Of a DNA stretch of 64,000 bases, positions 24,874 to 33,075 are shown in pieces. The stretch's first letter is position 1. The number at the start of each line of letters is the position of its first letter. A program made the position numbers and the translations under genes. Origin of the DNA: Citrobacter arsenatis (GTDB lineage: Bacteria > Pseudomonadota > Gammaproteobacteria > Enterobacterales > Enterobacteriaceae); NCBI RefSeq assembly GCF_004353845.1, contig NZ_CP037864.1, forward strand, positions 1,116,001 to 1,180,000, given 5' to 3'. Below the pieces are notes generated by a model. It saw only the letters and a list, made by a program, of their open reading frames with translations, searched no databases and was not told the DNA's origin.

Positions 24874-26262
24874 TTATTCCTGAAAAACCTCAACGCGGTC
24901 GCGACCATTACTTTTTGCCTGATAAAGTGCGCGATCGGCTTTATCAACCAGCTGTTTGTAGTCGGGATGATAGTCATATTCGGCAATACCAATACTGACG
25001 GTAATAGAAAACGTTTCTGTCGCTGAGGCCGCCATGCGCATCTCGGCAATTTTCATACGCAGCGTTTCCAGAATAATGCTGGCCTGCGATTCATCTGACT
25101 CGACGAGCAGAATCATAAATTCTTCACCACCGTAGCGGAACACGTAATCGCTGCTACGGATATGATCATAAATAACCGCAGCGACGTTTTTGAGCGTCAC
25201 ATCGCCGGTATTATGCCCGAAGTTATCGTTAATTTGCTTGAAGTAGTCGATATCCAGCATCGCCAGGCTAAAAGGTTTTCGCGCATGTAACGCCAGCGAG
25301 ATCTCGCGCCGCATGATGGTCGGAATAAAGCGGCGGTTAAGCAACTGGGTCAGCGAATCTTTACCATTTTCCTGCTTAACCAGCGCCTCAAACATTGAGG
25401 CGAGCAGGAAATGGATTTTTGCCGAGAGCTGGCGAACATCCTGTAATAAGCTCATCCGCTCGGGCTCTGTAGGTTGATGCTGAGGTGACAGGGTGGTCGT
25501 CAAACGGGTATCGATCTCTGCAATCAGTGTTTCCATTTCGTTGAGCAAATTGCTGTTGCCAAGAATATGTTTTCCCTTATGCGATAACCACATACCAAAA
25601 TCAGAGTTCGCCAGAAACACCATCTCTCCGAAAGGCATTCCGGTGGCAATGTTATAGATAAACTGATTTTCCCAGTCGGTAAACGAACGGATTTGCCGCT
25701 CACGCTCGACGTTAACATCATCGTAAATAGTTTGTAGACGATACTGCTCCTGCGTATGCAGGGAGTTTTGATGGCTTGGGGAATAGGAGACGGTCATCGC
25801 TTCCAGTGCGGTATCCATTGCCAGACTGCTGAAACAGATAGCATCGCTCAGCAGAGAGGACGAGTCGTCCGCTTTGGTTTTCAATACCCGATACAGCTCA
25901 TCTTTGAGCTTACGCGCGCCACGGTTCACCAGATCGATGGGCAGGCCGATACGGGCATGCACCACGCCAATTTTGCGTTGTTTGGCCAGCAGCTGTGAGA
26001 GATCTTCATGCGCACTGCCAAGGACGCTGCGCAGCCAGTCAAACATGCTGCCGCTGAGGCGGGTACTGACCTGTTCTGTATTGAGGAACAATGCGCTCTG
26101 GGCGTGGGAGAGCATATAGTCATAAAAAACGGTCACTAAATGACGGATCTCTTCATCGCTTAACGATGTCAGGAGCGTGTGAACGTCAGGCGATGTTTGG
26201 CGTATCAAAGCCTGCCATTCTGTAAGGAGTAATGTGTCGTTTACCGGTTCAACCTGTTCCAT
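24874..26262 (-). CDS. Globin-coupled diguanylate cyclase, DgcO/DosC-like
   Basis: Cytoplasmic oxygen sensor that makes cyclic di-GMP. The 462-residue protein has an N-terminal sensor-globin domain (about residues 10-160) with the haem-ligand His102 in VVHARIGLP and a Tyr-rich distal segment FYDYM, a helical middle domain, and a C-terminal GGDEF domain with active site GGEEF (about 378-382). The product-inhibition I-site RSSD is intact five residues before it, so activity and feedback control are both expected. The ATG at 26262 is chosen over an upstream TTG at 26277. E. coli DgcO is paired with DosP; no such partner is adjacent here. Confidence 0.87.
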   Translation of the reverse strand: MEQVEPVNDTLLLTEWQALIRQTSPDVHTLLTSLSDEEIRHLVTVFYDYMLSHAQSALFLNTEQVSTRLSGSMFDWLRSVLGSAHEDLSQLLAKQRKIGVVHARIGLPIDLVNRGARKLKDELYRVLKTKADDSSSLLSDAICFSSLAMDTALEAMTVSYSPSHQNSLHTQEQYRLQTIYDDVNVERERQIRSFTDWENQFIYNIATGMPFGEMVFLANSDFGMWLSHKGKHILGNSNLLNEMETLIAEIDTRLTTTLSPQHQPTEPERMSLLQDVRQLSAKIHFLLASMFEALVKQENGKDSLTQLLNRRFIPTIMRREISLALHARKPFSLAMLDIDYFKQINDNFGHNTGDVTLKNVAAVIYDHIRSSDYVFRYGGEEFMILLVESDESQASIILETLRMKIAEMRMAASATETFSITVSIGIAEYDYHPDYKQLVDKADRALYQAKSNGRDRVEVFQE

Positions 26263-26341
26263 CTCACTGCCACTCAACGTGCGATTAAAAATTCAGGCGG
26301 TATTACGGACAATTACCTCACGATGGTCAAGTTAAACTCTC

Positions 26342-26974
26342 TTATCGATGGCTAATACCTTCATAAATAAGCCTGAGCGCGAAGACACCGATAATGGCGC
26401 CAATCACCCGGCTGGCAACGCGTTGGATTCGGCCATACGCACGGCGCACCGCGGGCAATGAAAACGCCTGGCTGAGAAAAATACGCCAGATAACGGAAGA
26501 CAATACAATGCCTGCCCAGGCCATCAACCTGGCCCACGTTGGCGTGTCAGCGCTTAAGGTGACCGAGAAGATACTAATAAAAAACAGCACGGTTTGCGGA
26601 TTAGATAAATCCGTTAATAGCCCACGGCGGAAAAACACATACCAGGGGGCGGAAAGTGGCTGCTGTAACGTTGCCATTTGCGGTGTAGCCTGATGCCGGA
26701 TGCTGTTCCAGGCGAACCACAGCAAATAGGCACCGCCGACAATTTTAATTAACGAAAAGACCTCTTCACACTGGGTAATCAGCGTCGCCATACCAAACAG
26801 GCCAAGCCCGGAGTAGAAGGCATCGCCCAGAGCCACGCCCAGACCAGTCATCACCCCCGCACGTCGTCCCGAGGCCAGGCTGGTTTGCACCACCACGAAC
26901 AGGTTCGCACCGGGGTTAAAAAACGTTAAAACAAACAGGCTGACGGTGAGTACCACGGCGTGTAAAGGTTCCAT
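26342..26974 (-). CDS. yahN: LysE/RhtB-family exporter YahN
   Basis: Inner-membrane amino-acid efflux protein of the LysE superfamily with about six membrane spans; the substrate is not known. Highly similar to E. coli YahN (for example TFFNPGANLFVVVQTSLA and FRRGLLTDLSNPQTVLFF). The ATG at 26974 (MEPLHAVV) aligns with the family core; another ATG at 26989 is in frame but neither has a strong ribosome-binding site. As in E. coli it lies beside yahO and the prp operon. Confidence 0.9.
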   Translation of the reverse strand: MEPLHAVVLTVSLFVLTFFNPGANLFVVVQTSLASGRRAGVMTGLGVALGDAFYSGLGLFGMATLITQCEEVFSLIKIVGGAYLLWFAWNSIRHQATPQMATLQQPLSAPWYVFFRRGLLTDLSNPQTVLFFISIFSVTLSADTPTWARLMAWAGIVLSSVIWRIFLSQAFSLPAVRRAYGRIQRVASRVIGAIIGVFALRLIYEGISHR

Positions 26975-27240
26975 AGACAACGATTCCATTAATAAACACG
27001 GGAGAGACAGCTAACACTATAATTTTAGTGTGTGCGTCATTCTGCGTATTTACTCACACTGCGCGTTGAAAACGCAGTGCCGCTGCGTTTTATGTAATTC
27101 ACGATTCGCAAAATCTCTTTATATTTCCGCCTGCTCTGGATCTTTTTGCCAGCCTGAACTACTTATTAATCATCCTTGACTCGCATGTCGAATGTTCAGG
27201 GGGCGATGATGGCATATATAACAAAATCTGGAGCTTTTAT

Positions 27241-27516
27241 ATGAAAACTGGAATTAAAGTACTTATTGGTGCGTTAGCTTTTGTTGTGACCAACGCGTAT
27301 GCCGCGGAATTTATGACGAAAGTTGAGTTTGAAAAGGTTGAGTCTCAGTATACAAAAATCGGTGATATTTCAACGAGTAATGAAGTCTCTACTTCGGATG
27401 CTAAAGAAGACCTTCTGAAGAAAGCTGAAGAGAAAGGTGCTGACGTGGTGGTATTAACCTCTGGCCAAACGGATAACAAAATCCATGGCACAGCCAATAT
27501 TTACAAGAAAAAATAA
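27241..27516 (+). CDS. yahO: YahO, periplasmic DUF1471 (YhcN/BhsA family) protein
   Basis: Small exported protein of the DUF1471 family, linked to stress responses and biofilm in other members. The 91-residue chain has a signal peptide (to NAYAAEF) and the characteristic domain ending DNKIHGTANIYKKK. It is nearly identical to E. coli YahO. GGAG is 7 nt before the ATG. It is transcribed alone, divergent from yahN and convergent with prpR. Confidence 0.92.
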   Translation: MKTGIKVLIGALAFVVTNAYAAEFMTKVEFEKVESQYTKIGDISTSNEVSTSDAKEDLLKKAEEKGADVVVLTSGQTDNKIHGTANIYKKK

Positions 27517-27541
27517 CGTGCAGCTGTAAAAAAATACGCTA

Positions 27542-27573
27542 CCCGTCGGTCATTGTACCGGCGGGTTTTCTTT
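27542..27573 (+). terminator. yahO terminator inside the 3' end of prpR
   Basis: CCCGTCGGT pairs with ACCGGCGGG (one mismatch) around a CATTGT loop and is followed by TTTTCTTTT. It overlaps the last codons and stop of the convergent prpR gene. Confidence 0.75.
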
Positions 27574-29160
27574 TAATCTGCGCCAGAACGTGGTTCTGCT
27601 TATCCCGAGATAACGTGCCGCTGCGGTTTTATCACCATTGAATTGCGCCAGCACCTGCTGCGGCGTCAGCGATGAGGATACCTGCGGGGAATCGGCTGCA
27701 ACGACCAGTTCCGGTAACAGCTGCTGCAAAAATTGTACGTTCAGCTCCGGCTGCGGCTCGATGCTTAAAAACAGCGCCAGGCGCTCCATCATATTACGCA
27801 GTTCGCGGATATTTCCCGGCCAGCCATAATTGAGCAACGTCGGTTGACTCAGTCCCAGCCCCTTACGCACGGGTTCAGAAAACGGCACGTCTAGTTCCGC
27901 CAGCGACTGTTTTAAAAAACCTTCCGCCAGCGGCAGAATATCGGGCAACCGCTCGCGTAGCGGCGGCAGCATGAGGCGTAAAATACTCAGGCGATAAAAC
28001 AGATCGGTACGAAACTCTCCCTGTATCATTTCCTGCTCCAGATTACAGTGGGTGGCGCTAATCACCCGCACATCGATCGGAATCGGCTGATGTCCACCGA
28101 CCCGGGTGACCTCTTTTTCTTCCAGCACGCGCAGCAGTCGGGTTTGTAACGGCAGCGGCATCTCGCCTATCTCATCAAGAAACAGCGTTCCGCCGTGGGC
28201 GATTTCAAACAGGCCCGCGCGTCCTCCCCGACGGGAGCCGGTAAAAGCGCCATCTTCATAGCCAAACAGTTCAGCTTCCAGTAATGACTCAGTGATTGCG
28301 CCACAGTTGACGGCAACGAACGGCGGTGAGGGCTTCCCGCGCCGATTGTCCTGACGGGTGAAAAACTCGCGATGAATGGCCTGCGCCGCCAGCTCTTTGC
28401 CCGTGCCGGTTTCGCCCTGAATCAGCACCGGCGCACGCGAACGGGCGTACAGCATAATGGTGTGCCGCACCTGTTCCATTTGCGCAGAGTGACCGCGCAT
28501 ATCCCCCAGCGCATAGCGGGTGCGCAGCGTATCGCCAGAGGCGTACTGACCGTTTCTGCGCAGCGTCAGCCGGGTCATATCCAGCGCGTCGACAAAAGCC
28601 TGGCGCACGGTAGCTGCTGAATAGATAAAAATACCGGTCATGCCGGCCTCTTCCGCCAGGTCGGTGATCAACCCGGCGCCGACCACCGCCTGCGTGCCGC
28701 CGGCCTTCAGCTCGTTGATTTGCCCACGGGCATCTTCTTCGGTGATATAGCTGCGCTGTTCAAGCTGCAAATTGAAGGTCTTTTGAAAAGCGAGAAGCGC
28801 AGGGATGGTTTCCTGATAGGTGATGACGCCAATCGACGTGGTGAGTTTTCCCGCTTTTGCCAGCGCCTGAAGTACGTCAAACCCGCTGGGTTTAATCAGG
28901 ATCACTGGAATTGATAAACGGCTTTTCAGATACGCCCCGTTGGAGCCTGCGGCAATGATGGCGTCACAACGCTCGGTGGCCAGCTTCTTGCGGATATACG
29001 TCACCGCTTTTTCAAAACCAAGCTGAATAGGGGTGATGGTCGCCTGATGGTCAAACTCGAGGCTGATGTCGCGGAACAGGTCGAACAGGCGCGTGACCGA
29101 AACCGTCCAGATAACCGGTTTGTCGTCGTTCACGCGCGGTGGAAGATGCGTATCAGCCAT
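27550..29160 (-). CDS. prpR: Propionate catabolism sigma-54 activator PrpR
   Basis: Sigma-54-dependent activator of prpBCDE that responds to 2-methylcitrate. The 536-residue protein has an N-terminal PrpR sensor domain (about 1-200), an AAA+ domain with Walker A GETGTGKE and the sigma-54 contact loop GAFTGSRRGGRAG (Ser in place of the usual Ala, as in E. coli PrpR), and a Fis-type HTH at the C-terminus (KTAAARYLGISRTTFWRRL). An upstream TTG at 29166 is open, but the ATG at 29160 fits the family. It is divergent from prpB. Confidence 0.95.
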   Translation of the reverse strand: MADTHLPPRVNDDKPVIWTVSVTRLFDLFRDISLEFDHQATITPIQLGFEKAVTYIRKKLATERCDAIIAAGSNGAYLKSRLSIPVILIKPSGFDVLQALAKAGKLTTSIGVITYQETIPALLAFQKTFNLQLEQRSYITEEDARGQINELKAGGTQAVVGAGLITDLAEEAGMTGIFIYSAATVRQAFVDALDMTRLTLRRNGQYASGDTLRTRYALGDMRGHSAQMEQVRHTIMLYARSRAPVLIQGETGTGKELAAQAIHREFFTRQDNRRGKPSPPFVAVNCGAITESLLEAELFGYEDGAFTGSRRGGRAGLFEIAHGGTLFLDEIGEMPLPLQTRLLRVLEEKEVTRVGGHQPIPIDVRVISATHCNLEQEMIQGEFRTDLFYRLSILRLMLPPLRERLPDILPLAEGFLKQSLAELDVPFSEPVRKGLGLSQPTLLNYGWPGNIRELRNMMERLALFLSIEPQPELNVQFLQQLLPELVVAADSPQVSSSLTPQQVLAQFNGDKTAAARYLGISRTTFWRRLKENPPVQ

Positions 29161-29204
29161 AACCAACCCAAAAAGTAAGGAACCGAGTATTAGGGTTTAG
29201 TTGT

Positions 29205-29250
29205 GTTTCATAAATGTTGCAATGAAACGTGAAGGAACGTTTCATGAAAC
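29205..29250. promoter_or_regulatory. Candidate PrpR binding palindromes
   Basis: GTTTCAT (29205-29211) and ATGAAAC (29222-29228) form an inverted repeat, and GTTTCATGAAAC at 29239-29250 is a perfect 12-bp palindrome of the same half-sites. They lie about 100-145 bp upstream of the sigma-54 promoter, a usual place for enhancer-bound activators. Confidence 0.65.
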
Positions 29251-29348
29251 GATAGCTGACACGCTTTTGTGCAACAAAGATACAAGGATCGAGCTTAATG
29301 CATTGTTTTTAAAATGAAATATAGAAAATGATTAAAAATTAAGGTCTT

Positions 29349-29364
29349 TGGCATACCCCTTGCT
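29349..29364 (+). promoter_or_regulatory. Sigma-54 promoter of prpBCDE
   Basis: TGGCATACCCCTTGCT has the invariant GG and GC separated by exactly 10 bp and matches the -24/-12 consensus TGGCAC-N5-TTGCA closely. It lies about 50 bp before the prpB ATG. Confidence 0.88.
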
Positions 29365-29412
29365 TTAGATAAATCAACGAATGCTAACAAGTTGATAACA
29401 AGAGGACGGGAT

Positions 29413-30294
29413 ATGTCTCTACACTCCCCAGGGCTGGCGTTTCGCGCCGCGCTCAGCAAAGAAAATCCATTACAAATCGTGGGCACCATCAACGCCAATC
29501 ATGCGCTGTTGGCCCAACGTGCCGGATATCAGGCGATTTATCTCTCCGGCGGCGGCGTTGCGGCGGGCTCTCTGGGTCTGCCGGATCTCGGTATTTCTAC
29601 CCTTGATGACGTGCTGACCGATATTCGTCGCATCACTGACGTTTGCCCGCTGCCGCTGCTGGTGGATGCAGATATCGGTTTTGGATCGTCAGCGTTCAAC
29701 GTGGCGCGAACCGTGAAGTCGATTTCCAAAGCCGGTGCCGCCGCGCTGCATATTGAAGATCAGATCGGTGCCAAGCGCTGCGGTCATCGCCCGAACAAGG
29801 CGATCGTCTCGAAAGAAGAGATGGTCGACAGGATCCGCGCCGCCGTGGATGCGCGCACCGATCCCAACTTTGTGATCATGGCGCGAACCGATGCGTTGGC
29901 GGTGGAAGGGTTAGAGGCGGCGATCGATCGTGCCCAGGCCTATGTTGAAGCGGGTGCGGACATGCTGTTCCCGGAGGCCATTACCGAACTTGCGATGTAC
30001 CGCCAGTTTGCCGATGCGGTACAGGTACCGATCCTCGCCAATATTACCGAGTTTGGCGCTACGCCGTTGTTCACCACCGAGGAACTGCGCAGCGCGAACG
30101 TCGCCATGGCGCTATATCCGCTGTCGGCCTTCCGCGCCATGAACCGCGCGGCGGAAAAGGTTTACAACGTGCTGCGCCAGGAAGGAACGCAAAAGAGCGT
30201 TATCGACATTATGCAGACGCGCAACGAACTCTACGAAAGCATCAATTACTACCAGTTCGAAGAGAAACTCGACGCGTTGTACACCAAAAAGTAG
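29413..30294 (+). CDS. prpB: 2-methylisocitrate lyase PrpB
   Basis: Cleaves 2-methylisocitrate to pyruvate and succinate, the last step of the methylcitrate cycle. It is a PEP-mutase/isocitrate-lyase superfamily TIM barrel of 293 residues; the active-site Cys is in GAKRCGHR, and VDADIGFG and MARTDALAVEG carry metal and substrate contacts. ATG at 29413 with GAGG upstream matches the E. coli start. It is the first gene of prpBCDE behind the sigma-54 promoter; a REP separates it from prpC. Confidence 0.96.
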   Translation: MSLHSPGLAFRAALSKENPLQIVGTINANHALLAQRAGYQAIYLSGGGVAAGSLGLPDLGISTLDDVLTDIRRITDVCPLPLLVDADIGFGSSAFNVARTVKSISKAGAAALHIEDQIGAKRCGHRPNKAIVSKEEMVDRIRAAVDARTDPNFVIMARTDALAVEGLEAAIDRAQAYVEAGADMLFPEAITELAMYRQFADAVQVPILANITEFGATPLFTTEELRSANVAMALYPLSAFRAMNRAAEKVYNVLRQEGTQKSVIDIMQTRNELYESINYYQFEEKLDALYTKK

Positions 30295-30303
30295 CCGTCG
30301 TAG

Positions 30304-30331
30304 GCCGGATAAGGCGTAGCCGCCATCCGGC
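30304..30331. repeat. REP element between prpB and prpC
   Basis: GCCGGATAAGGCG...CGCCATCCGGC, a typical REP stem-loop inside the operon. It may stabilise the upstream prpB mRNA or lower downstream expression. Confidence 0.9.
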
Positions 30332-30374
30332 AATAAATTTGCACCCTACATATTATAAAAATGACGAGGACAAC

Positions 30375-31544
30375 ATGAGCGACACAACGATCCTGCAAAA
30401 CAGTACCCATGTCATTAAACCCAAAAAATCGGTTGCGCTGTCAGGCGTCGCCGCCGGGAATACCGCGCTGTGCACCGTAGGCAAAAGCGGTAACGACTTG
30501 CACTATCGCGGCTACGATATTCTCGACCTGGCGCAGCAGTGCGAATTTGAAGAAGTCGCGCACCTGCTGATCCACGGGAAATTGCCCACCCGCGATGAGC
30601 TCACCGCCTATAAAAGCAAACTCAAAGCGCTGCGCGGGTTGCCCGCTAACGTGCGCACCGTGCTGGAAGCGTTGCCCGCCGCCTCGCACCCGATGGACGT
30701 GATGCGCACAGGCGTCTCCGCGCTGGGTTGTACGCTGCCGGAAAAAGAGGGTCATACCGTTTCCGGCGCGCGTGATATTGCCGACAAGCTGCTGGCGTCG
30801 CTCAGTTCAATCCTTCTGTACTGGTATCACTACAGCCATAACGGCGAGCGCATTCAGCCGGAAACCGACGATGACTCCATCGGCGGTCACTTCCTGCACC
30901 TGCTGCATGGCGAAAAGCCGTCGCAGAGCTGGGAAAAGGCGATGCATATTTCGCTGGTGCTGTACGCCGAGCACGAATTTAACGCTTCCACTTTTACCGG
31001 TCGCGTGATTGCAGGGACCGGCTCCGATATGTATTCCGCGATTATCGGCGCAATTGGCGCACTACGTGGGCCAAAACACGGCGGGGCAAATGAAGTGTCT
31101 CTGGAGATCCAACAGCGCTACGAAACGCCGGATGAAGCCGAAGCGGATATCCGTAAACGCGTTGAAAACAAAGAAGTGGTGATTGGTTTTGGTCACCCGG
31201 TTTACACCATTGCCGACCCGCGCCACCAGGTTATCAAACGTGTGGCGAAACAGCTTTCTCAGGAAGGCGGTTCGCTGAAAATGTACAACATCGCCGATCG
31301 TCTGGAAGAGGTGATGTGGGATACGAAAAAGATGTTCCCCAACCTCGACTGGTTCTCAGCGGTTTCCTACAACATGATGGGCGTCCCCACTGAAATGTTC
31401 ACTCCGCTGTTTGTCATCGCCCGCGTCACAGGCTGGGCGGCGCACATCATCGAACAGCGCCAGGACAACAAAATTATCCGTCCTTCCGCTAACTATACCG
31501 GCCCGGAAGATCGCGAATTTGTCGCGATTGAAAAACGTTGCTAA
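30375..31544 (+). CDS. prpC: 2-methylcitrate synthase PrpC
   Basis: Condenses propionyl-CoA with oxaloacetate to 2-methylcitrate, in the cytoplasm. It is a citrate-synthase-family protein of 389 residues nearly identical to E. coli PrpC, with AEHEFNASTFTGRV and GFGHPVYTIADPR carrying active-site His residues and YNMMGVPTEMFTP near the end. GAGGA lies 7 nt before the ATG at 30375. It is the second gene of the operon. Confidence 0.96.
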   Translation: MSDTTILQNSTHVIKPKKSVALSGVAAGNTALCTVGKSGNDLHYRGYDILDLAQQCEFEEVAHLLIHGKLPTRDELTAYKSKLKALRGLPANVRTVLEALPAASHPMDVMRTGVSALGCTLPEKEGHTVSGARDIADKLLASLSSILLYWYHYSHNGERIQPETDDDSIGGHFLHLLHGEKPSQSWEKAMHISLVLYAEHEFNASTFTGRVIAGTGSDMYSAIIGAIGALRGPKHGGANEVSLEIQQRYETPDEAEADIRKRVENKEVVIGFGHPVYTIADPRHQVIKRVAKQLSQEGGSLKMYNIADRLEEVMWDTKKMFPNLDWFSAVSYNMMGVPTEMFTPLFVIARVTGWAAHIIEQRQDNKIIRPSANYTGPEDREFVAIEKRC

Positions 31545-31584
31545 TGCCAAACCTCGAAAGATAAAAAAACAGGAAATGTACCCT

Positions 31585-33036
31585 ATGTCTGCACATATTT
31601 CGAACGTCCGCCCGGAATTTGACCGTGAAATCGTTGATATCGTTGATTACGTCATGAACTACGAGGTCGCCTCGAAGGTGGCATACGACACCGCGCATTA
31701 TTGCCTGCTCGACACCCTTGGCTGCGGCCTGGAAGCGCTGGAATATCCGGCCTGTAAAAAACTGCTGGGGCCGGTGGTGCCGGGGACCGTAGTGCCGAAC
31801 GGCGTGCGCGTTCCGGGCACCCAGTTCCAGCTTGACCCGGTGCAGGCGGCGTTTAACATCGGCGCGATGATCCGCTGGCTGGACTTTAACGACACCTGGC
31901 TGGCGGCGGAATGGGGCCATCCTTCCGATAACCTCGGCGGTATTCTGGCCACGGCTGACTGGCTGTCGCGCAATGCGGTGGCGGTGGGGAAAGCGCCGTT
32001 AACCATGAAAAAAGTGCTCACCGGAATGATTAAAGCCCATGAAATCCAGGGCTGTATTGCGCTGGAAAACTCGTTTAACCGCGTAGGTCTCGATCACGTT
32101 CTGTTGGTCAAAGTGGCCTCGACGGCGGTGGTCGCCGAGATGCTTGGCCTGAACCGGGATGAAATTCTCAACGCCGTGTCGCTGGCGTGGGTCGACGGAC
32201 AGTCGCTGCGTACCTATCGTCATGCGCCAAATACCGGCACGCGTAAATCCTGGGCGGCAGGCGATGCCACCTCCCGCGCAGTACGTCTGGCGTTGATGGC
32301 AAAAACGGGCGAGATGGGGTATCCGTCTGCGCTGACGGCGAAAACCTGGGGCTTTTATGATGTCTCCTTCAAAGGGGAATCGTTCCGCTTCCAGCGTCCG
32401 TACGGCTCCTACGTGATGGAAAACGTGCTGTTTAAAATCTCCTTCCCGGCCGAGTTCCACTCGCAGACTGCGGTAGAAGCGGCAATGACGCTGTACGAGC
32501 AACTGCAGGCCGCAGGTAAAACGGCGGCGGATATCGAGAAAGTCACCATTCGCACCCACGAAGCCTGTATCCGCATCATCGATAAAAAAGGTCCGCTCGA
32601 TAACCCGGCGGATCGTGACCACTGTATCCAGTATATGGTCGCCGTACCGCTGCTGTTCGGACGCTTAACCGCGGCAGATTACGAAGACGGCGTGGCGCAG
32701 GACAAACGCATTGACGCTCTGCGTGAGAAAATCACCTGCTTCGAAGATCCGGCGTTTACTGCCGATTATCATGACCCGGAAAAACGCGCCATCGCCAACG
32801 CCATTACCCTGGAATTCACCGACGGTTCACGTTTTGAAGAAGTGGTCGTGGAATACCCAATCGGTCACGCGCGTCGTCGTCACGACGGTATGCCTAAGCT
32901 GGTCGAGAAGTTCCAAATCAATCTGGCGCGTCAATTCCCGACCCGTCAGCAGCAGCGCATCCTGGATGTCTCCCTGGACAGAACTCGCCTGGAGCAGATG
33001 CCGGTTAATGAGTATATGGATTTATTTGTTATCTGA
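31585..33036 (+). CDS. prpD: 2-methylcitrate dehydratase PrpD
   Basis: Dehydrates 2-methylcitrate to 2-methyl-cis-aconitate without an iron-sulfur cluster (MmgE/PrpD family). The 483-residue length equals E. coli PrpD, and the segment RWLDFNDTWLAAEWGHPSDN is characteristic. The ATG at 31585 follows AGGAAA; a much longer upstream frame overlapping prpC is not used. It lies 40 nt after prpC. Confidence 0.96.
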   Translation: MSAHISNVRPEFDREIVDIVDYVMNYEVASKVAYDTAHYCLLDTLGCGLEALEYPACKKLLGPVVPGTVVPNGVRVPGTQFQLDPVQAAFNIGAMIRWLDFNDTWLAAEWGHPSDNLGGILATADWLSRNAVAVGKAPLTMKKVLTGMIKAHEIQGCIALENSFNRVGLDHVLLVKVASTAVVAEMLGLNRDEILNAVSLAWVDGQSLRTYRHAPNTGTRKSWAAGDATSRAVRLALMAKTGEMGYPSALTAKTWGFYDVSFKGESFRFQRPYGSYVMENVLFKISFPAEFHSQTAVEAAMTLYEQLQAAGKTAADIEKVTIRTHEACIRIIDKKGPLDNPADRDHCIQYMVAVPLLFGRLTAADYEDGVAQDKRIDALREKITCFEDPAFTADYHDPEKRAIANAITLEFTDGSRFEEVVVEYPIGHARRRHDGMPKLVEKFQINLARQFPTRQQQRILDVSLDRTRLEQMPVNEYMDLFVI

Positions 33037-33075
33037 AACCCGACTCATCAGGCGTAAGTTCAACAGGAGAGCATT

